NCBI GenBank assembly: GCA_018340375.1
Contig: JAFFJZ010000012.1
Span: forward strand, 434,001 to 498,000
Length of the DNA stretch: 64,000 nt
Reading direction: 5' to 3'
Source of the DNA: Gonatopus flavifemur
Lineage: Eukaryota; Arthropoda; Insecta; Hymenoptera; Dryinidae
Shown here: piece after piece, positions 57,661-64,000 of the stretch
Layout of the letters: each line of letters begins with the position of its first letter
Position numbering within the stretch: position 1 is the first letter of the stretch
Program-made: the position numbers and the translations under genes
Notes under the pieces: generated by a model
Seen by the model: only the letters and a program-made list of their open reading frames with translations
Database searches by the model: none
What the model was told of the DNA's origin: nothing

Positions 57661-59100
57661 TGTAACTACATTTGTACTATTTTTCTCCGAGAATTGAAGC
57701 AATAATATGCGAAACTTCGAGTGAGATTATGAACGAGACCTTGCTCAGGTATTGGATTGTTTCATAAGCGAAACACTTGAAAGAAAACCGAGACCATTTG
57801 CGAGACTGTTGCGACGCTCTGAATTTCCGCGCGGGTTTATCACCCGCATTAAGTGTTCAATTAAATTGGATCTCTATGCTTTCCACTAGGAATATTATAT
57901 GTCCCAATTACATGTATGAATATGTATTTCTAACGATTTTATTAAATATTTCACACTGTGAAAACATGTGCGGAGTTTTCCTTCACACTGTTGGTGGATT
58001 TCGTCCCCTCGTCGTGGGAGAATTGTTTTTCCATAAAAATTGAGGGATTTTTCCCCACTTTGAGGAATTATTTTGTTTTTTGGGTGTTGAATCATCTACA
58101 AATGGAGGAAAAGTCCACCGAATGTCAATACAAAAAGTGGCCCAAACTTGGCAAAGTATTGTCCTTCAGCGGACTGGGCTAGTCCTAAAAGGGACCACCC
58201 TACACAGTTGAAAATTTTGTGTAAATGTGTTAAAAAATCCGTGTGTCGTGAATTTTCTGTTGAGTATTCAACACAAACACGTGTAACTTCTACAGACAGT
58301 CCTTGTGTATCAGGTCTCAACTGATTTATAATGTGAAATCATTCAAACAAATAGAAAAAAGGGATCACCCTGGGGAACAAACTTTTTCAGGTTTTTCAGG
58401 AGTCATTCAGGCTGCTCCGAATAAGGAAAAGAATGGGAATAAAATTGTCGGAGCTTCCCGTCCTCTGAAGGTTGAACCACCCCGCACAGTGGGATCAAAT
58501 GCCAAAATTGTGGACAAAATACCAAAAATGAAGTCTGTAGTTTCAAATATTTAACCTTTGGGATGAGTTAAGTAATGCCCCAAGTATCAGAATTCAAATA
58601 TGAAAAGATTTGATCCCTTCTCCCTACTCTTGTATTACACTTCAAAAGTATCCTCTCGTGAGGTACCATTTGTATGAATGAGAGATAGTGAAGTGACGAC
58701 CATGTTCAAAAAGACGCTGTCTCGAAAAGTGAACCGATTGAACTTTTCTAAAATGGAATCTACTGCTGGGAGTGAATAGAATATACTAAGAATTAGTGGA
58801 ATATCAATTTACTGAGTGGCAAATAATGGCAAAGCAATGATTGCATGTGATTTTTATACCTCTGAATTTGGAAATTTGTTTCATTATTTGGAGAAAAAGT
58901 TGTGTTCCACGCCTTTCCACGTCACTTCACTTATTGTAGGTTACAACATCCACAGATGGGGCTTTCACCTTCAAAATGAAAAAAGAATTAGCTGCTCCTT
59001 TTGGCCCCTTTGGGGTTCCGTCATTGTTTTGAGAAGGAAGTATCTTTCAAACACATTGTGACAATCACGAAAACCTTGATGAAATTGTAAGCAGTTCTCA
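57661..59100. other. No gene recognised
   Basis: Frames of 60-88 codons occur without family motifs or splice context. No structured repeat seen. Confidence 0.35.
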
Positions 59101-59104
59101 AATT

Positions 59105-59530
59105 CGTTTGAAAATCGAGACCCCGGTGGTTTTTGAGGTCGCTGATGAACAATCGGTTGTCAGAATTTCCAAATTCAAAATGGTGGATCCAATATGGTGG
59201 ACCGATATTCCACAATTTATTAGTTTTCCTTTACACTCAGAATTGGGAGGTTTTTAGGATTGCTGATTATATTACAAAATTTGTTGTCTTGATGTACATT
59301 TTCATACATTTACCATTGCGCCATTTTGTCCGTCATATTGGATCTGTCATTTTGAATTTTGTGATTCTGACAACGGATTGGTAATTAGCAATCTCAAAAA
59401 CTTCTGGGTACCGAGTTTGAAGGAAATCCGATGGATTTTCGGATTTTTGTCCGCCATATTGGATCCACCATTTAGAATTTTGTGTTTCTGACAACGGATT
59501 CGTAATCAGCGACCTCGAAAACCTCTGAGT
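59105..59530. repeat. ~127-bp repeat units, one inverted relative to the others
   Basis: The phrase TTTTTGAGGTCGCTGAT...CAAAATGGTGGATCCAATATGG appears once forward at 59120-59200 and twice as complement at about 59325-59405 and 59452-59530 (ATATTGGATCCACCATTTAG...CAGCGACCTC). Confidence 0.6.
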
Positions 59531-59609
59531 CCTAGACTTCAAGCAATTTTGAGAACTCCTTATATTTTTTTCCAACTTTTTGGCATTTGGCCCCAATGGG
59601 CACCGGGCA

Positions 59610-60680
59610 CACGGAAAAAAAGGACTTAGGCATATGAGCTATTTTCGCGTAGTTCTATAAGAGATAGTTGTGATAATAAATCAAATATCTGTCTGGAATA
59701 GTTCGTGAGTCCTCACAACTATTTCTAATATTTGTCACAAGTGAATTATATAGTTGTGAAAAAGTAGCTGATCGAATAAGAGGAATAGCTACCTGATCTA
59801 CCTTACTTCGAGATAGTTCGTGGAGCTACTTCTCATTGCTCCCATCGTTACGCACGTAGTTCCTGCAGCAATGTGAATTTTGTTGAAAACAATCGAAACG
59901 CGGTGAACTCTCGCGTTATTCATTGAGGTTACCTGTCGTGGTTACCGTGTATATATTTCATTTTATAATATTTTCAATACATATTCGTGTCAAATTACTA
60001 ATTTTCAAAAACCTCGTATGGCCAATTTTATTTTCGGAATTAAATGACTGATCATTTGTAGAATGATAAATCCTCTTTATGTATACTCTGAGTATATGAA
60101 AATACACAATCAAAACGATCAAAAACATATCCAAGGCTTTTTTTACGATATACTCAGCGTTGTCGGTTTAGCTGCGATCATTAAGGCATAGGTTAGGTAG
60201 ATTTAGGTATAGCGTATAGGTAGGTTATGACAGGGGTTCGAAACCCGAGGTAAGTTAACATTTGAACTTGAATGTTTCAATCACCTCCTCCCAAATCTAT
60301 ATGCATTGAACAAATATCACAATCGAAAATAAATTTTTTTTTCGAAATTTACAATTAAATGTTGCAAAGAGTCGACGAGCGCGGACAGAAATAATATAAG
60401 ATCCTAACCTTAAACATCAAAACCGGCACTGAAAATTGCTCTTCTCAATTAATAAAATAGTTCATCGGCCTCCGTATATCGTCATACTTGATATTTTATG
60501 TAGATCCTGCATCTTAGAAAAGTAGTTGTAAAAACTACTCTAGTTGATATCCCGACAATCTGGGGTATATCTAACAAAAGTACCTGCCACAGCTACTTTC
60601 GTAGTTGGTCGAAAATCGTCTACGTAAAGTAGTTGGAACAGCTAATTATTAGTTGGGAGAACTATTTTTTTTTCTCCGTA
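59610..60680. mobile_element. ~1.07-kb element with CACGGAAAAAAAGG...TTTCTCCGTA ends
   Basis: Ends are inverted and both halves carry AGTAGCT/AGCTACTT and TAGTTGTGA units, as in the 38195 element. No ORF is recognised inside. Flanking duplication unclear. Confidence 0.5.
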
Positions 60681-60934
60681 GATGGTGAATCAATACTGCA
60701 CTGAGAAAATTCTCTAGTTGTCGTAACTAAAAACAACATCAAATAAAAAAATAAACACGGAGAGAAATTTGATGGTTGAAAGTAGTAAAACAGTAGGTAA
60801 TATCGTCATAAAAATTGGTAAACACACTATTGGGAATAGCTTGGAAATAAAATTATCACAATGGTAAACTTCACTTTGTCAAAAATTTTAAAATTTCTTC
60901 AGGAAAACTAACAAAGATAATATTGATGATTTCA

Positions 60935-61191
60935 CACGGAGAAAAATAAATTTTTTAAAATTACTACATTTCTACCAAATAGGCAGGATATAAGAAAATA
61001 TCACTGTTATTGATAGACAGTGTAGTAAAAATGAATGATTAACAAAATATTCTTTAGTACGAGCGTGCAAACTTCTGCATGATGAATTACACATCTTTAC
61101 TACACTTCTATATCAATAACAGTGATATTTTCTCTTATTCTGCCAATTTAGTAGAAATGTAGTAATTTGTAAAACTTTATTTTTCTCCGTG
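60935..61191. mobile_element. Palindromic element, CACGGAGAAAAATAAA ends
   Basis: CACGGAGAAAAATAAA pairs with TTTATTTTTCTCCGTG, and AATATCACTGTTATTGATA with TATCAATAACAGTGATATT. CA flanks each side. Confidence 0.75.
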
Positions 61192-61535
61192 CAGGCAGTG
61201 CTAATACTTTTTACCATCAGCGATCGTAATGTTTCTTTGCACTTTATTTCAAGATTCCTGCAAGCAAGAGGTCTAAAAATCGAAGCAAAGGCAATAATTT
61301 TCACCATCAATGATGGTAATATCATTCACTAAGATGAAAAAAAACATTTACTTGTAAAAACATATTTCCAGGCACATTTGTTAGTTCATGTTGTCCAACC
61401 TTCGAGTTATTACCACCATATTTGTTGATTGCAATCATGTTATTTTTAATACATTCTTGAGTACAGTTTATAATGAAAAATCCTAACTAGGCGGAGGGGA
61501 TTTGAACTTGAGAATAATGTACTTGCATTTACCTA

Positions 61536-61793
61536 CACAGTGAAAAATGAGATTTCGAATATTGCAACATTTTGTACTAAAGTAGCATGATAAGTGAAAT
61601 AGTATAATTTTTCACAACACAGTGTAGTAAAAATTCATGCTGAATAATGTGAAGCGGCTCCGAATTGAAAGATTCTTCAAATCAGTACGCATGAATTTTT
61701 ACTACACTGTTTTGTAAAAAATTATACTATTTCACTTATCCTGCTACTTTAGTTCAAAATGCAGTAATATTTAAAACATTATTTTTCTCCGTG
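61536..61793. mobile_element. Palindromic TA element
   Basis: Ends CACAGTGAAAAATG / CATTATTTTTCTCCGTG are imperfect, but inner arms such as AAGTGAAATAGTATAATTTTT pair closely across a centre at about 61660. TA on both sides. Confidence 0.7.
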
Positions 61794-62295
61794 TATAAAC
61801 CTTGTATTGAAGCCGCTTTGCTACGCTGGCACTTATGTACTCGCTGTTTTGAAGTTCCATTGAGAGACCACACGAGGGAACCTGAAGTGGACAACTTGTT
61901 GTGTGCGATAATTGTGAGAAAATCTCGAGCGCTGTTGGAAAATATTACCATTGGCGCTTGTATCATACCGACCCATCATTGGTAGTAAATGTGATTCGTG
62001 GCTTTCAAAATTCAGAATAGTTGTTCAAACAAAATCTGTTATTGTCAAGTGATGATAATTTTCATTAAAAAAGGTATTGATTTCGTTTTTTCATAGTTGT
62101 TATTACTGAAATATATTTTCTCACGCTGAATCTTCATTTTTACCATCGTAGCTGACGATTATTTACTACGTGCGTATGAAATAATACACTTGGGTTACAA
62201 ATTACTAATATTGAATTGAGGCAACTAAATTTTTAGTCAAGGTCGTATTTCACTAAAGTTTTTAGTCACGACGACTAAACAGTTTTCTCAGTGTG

Positions 62296-64000
62296 GGTTA
62301 ATGTGCAAACATTGATTATTTGACGCCTTATACCACAATTCCATGCCCTTGATGGTTTCGGAATTAATTGTGTTGATTTCCATCGTTTATGAACTGTCCC
62401 CACAAGTGGTGCCTTATATTTAGCCAAAAATTTTACGAACGTGATTTCCTGTAATGATATCGAGCCTCATGTCTCATACTTTCCTACAATTCGTTCGTTT
62501 TACGATATTGAGCCACGTGATTTTTCATGTCACTCCTGACATGATTTTTCATATTGAAAATCACGTGGAAGATAACGTAATTTCTTCTTCTACTCAAGAT
62601 ATTTGAAAACCAGGGCCACGGTTGGCAAAAGTAACAACATGCAACTTGGGCGAGATTCTACGTGATCATACGGGCAAAACTCAATTTTGTGCTCTGGTCC
62701 AACATTCATTCCTAAGCTCCACCAAACTCAATATTCAGGTAGAATCTGAATTAAATTTCATTGGCTTACAACATACAGGGTGGCCACAAAAAAAGGCTGA
62801 CGAAATTCCCTGATACTTCCAGGTTTTCCAGGACTATTCGCACATTTTTCCCTGATATTTTGGTATTCAACTTTTTTTGCAAGTTATTCACCATAATCTG
62901 GACCCATTTAAGTACACTGAGTCTTTCTCCAGTTCTAGAGTAAAAATAAGACATACCTCTTATGTTTCCCATCAAGAAACCATATTATCCATTTAATTAA
63001 TGATAAATAAAATTGAACTATAGTTCAAAAAATACAATACAATACAATAGTGATTGTATACAATATTCCACTACCCCAGAATCGGAAATCGAAATATTAT
63101 GACATGATGTTGATAAAGAAAATCAGAAGACATTATTTTAGAAAAAATGCAAATATCCATTACAAAATCTTCGATGGTATAATGCCTTTGCTTGAATTAA
63201 TGAAGCACGGGATATGAATAGCAATAGATTTCTTGAAGTGAAAGATTATTCGGTCTCCATATAAGAATTGGTTTGATTCGGGTGGAACTGTGGAAACTTA
63301 TATTTGAGAGAATCATATAATTGTGGCAAGTAAACCATTATCAATGAAAGTTAATTCATGGAGATATTACGCATATAGGTACTACGAAAAAAATATTATT
63401 TCAAGGGGACCAAGGAAAATATCATACTGACAGAAAGATTCTTTGATCGGAACAAGTCTATTAATTCATCACAGAAAATATTTCATCAAATCCTTATCAA
63501 TCTGTGATACACATTTGTACTTACTAATGCCCTGAGTTTAGTTTTCTAATGTCACTAATTATGACGGGAGAAACGATTTCTTTGAATTCCCACAATTGAT
63601 TCGAAGGCTCTTCTACTTCTTTATATGAAGTTTGGAATAAAACTAAACATCGGTAATTATCGTTTGGAATATGTATCCATATTCATATCCACTGAAAAAA
63701 TTCCTTCTCGCCAAATAAATAATTTATGTTTCTTCTCTTCATAGTACATTTTTTGGGATTAATGGAATATTCAATTAAATCAAATAACAGAATGCTTGCC
63801 GTAAATAAATTCATCTTCCAAATAAAGAACTTATTCCCCACACATCATCAATTTCTGTATCAAATTGAATACTTGATTTCTAAAAATAAATTTTACGAAG
63901 AGAGGATAAATAAATATTTTTCCCAGTGTAACTTGAATGATATATGTATGCTCTTCAAGTTATAATTATTTATTGGAAACAAATCAGTGATTGGATCTAG
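62296..64000. other. No gene; ACAGGGTGG end near 62775
   Basis: At 62774-62870 ACAGGGTGGCCACAAAAA is followed by TTCCCTGAT and TTTCCAGG units, a decayed transposon edge. A (ATACA)n run is near 63040. No protein motif in the rest. Confidence 0.4.

Larger units (their letters stand above)
60699..62293. mobile_element. Outer element with CACTGAGAAAA ends and nested elements
   Basis: CACTGAGAAAATTCTCTAGT and TAAACAGTTTTCTCAGTG with GTCGTxACTAAAAAC just inside form inverted ends. Elements at 60935 and 61536 are inside it; another CACGGAGAGAAA end is at 60756. Confidence 0.55.

Noticed and set aside
60225..60250. GGGGTTCGAAACCC, a perfect tRNA T-arm / B-box-like sequence
   Set aside because: No acceptor stem, anticodon arm or convincing A box at the right distance; no adjacent repeat structure of a SINE was seen. 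Probably chance.

Overview
The window looks like AT-rich, repeat-laden nuclear DNA of an arthropod, almost certainly an insect. The evidence is a GT-AG spliced host gene, several mariner/Tc1-type transposons, a pogo-like transposon, RTE and other non-LTR retrotransposon fragments, hAT-like elements, and dozens of short palindromic TA-target elements. Nothing bacterial or viral was recognised. A parasitoid wasp is one possibility, because enzymatically dead neprilysin-like proteins occur in some parasitoid venoms, but this is only a hypothesis.

The only clearly host-type gene is at 46.77-53.16 kb on the plus strand. It is an 18-exon M13 (neprilysin-like) gene behind a TATA box, with a short signal-peptide exon and a typical M13 C-terminus. 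Its zinc site is destroyed: the H-E-x-x-H block reads QEISL. One exon junction (50630/50703) is out of phase by one base. A broken partial duplicate of its promoter and first four exons lies upstream at 35.9-40.6 kb. That duplicate has a LINE and two small elements in intron 1 and a full mariner inserted in exon 3 with an exact TA duplication.

Layout. 0.3-1.8 kb: decayed copy of a multi-copy arthropod protein gene. 4.2-7.6 kb: nested large repeats. 10.0-11.8 kb: small elements and a fold-back hAT-like element nested in a TA element. 13.6-14.3 kb: second hAT-like element, with an 8-bp target duplication, inside an RTE retrotransposon. 14.3-21.6 kb: this RTE, dead and partly duplicated as a ~3-kb tandem repeat that holds a 56-bp segment in opposite orientations in the two copies. 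23.7-27.8 kb: long-TIR IS630/Tc1-type transposon with broken transposase and nested insertions. 28.4-32.6 kb: fold-back elements, LINE ORF1 fragment, dispersed repeats. 33.4-34.7 kb: decayed mariner. 35.9-40.6 kb: broken M13 duplicate. 42.8-46.5 kb: nearly intact pogo/Tigger-like transposon. 46.7-53.2 kb: M13-like gene. 53.2-54.2 kb: a TIR element carrying an intact 193-codon ORF. 54.4-56.7 kb: a TA element split by two different mariners. 57.4-64 kb: palindromic elements and unremarkable sequence.

The recurring theme is nesting. A large family of elements with ends of the type CACGGAGAAAA, CACTGAGAAAA or CACTGTAAAAA, usually flanked by TA, is inserted throughout, and several junctions are clean enough to read insertion order from target duplications. 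All coordinates and splice sites were read by eye; protein family names come from remembered family motifs, not from searches.
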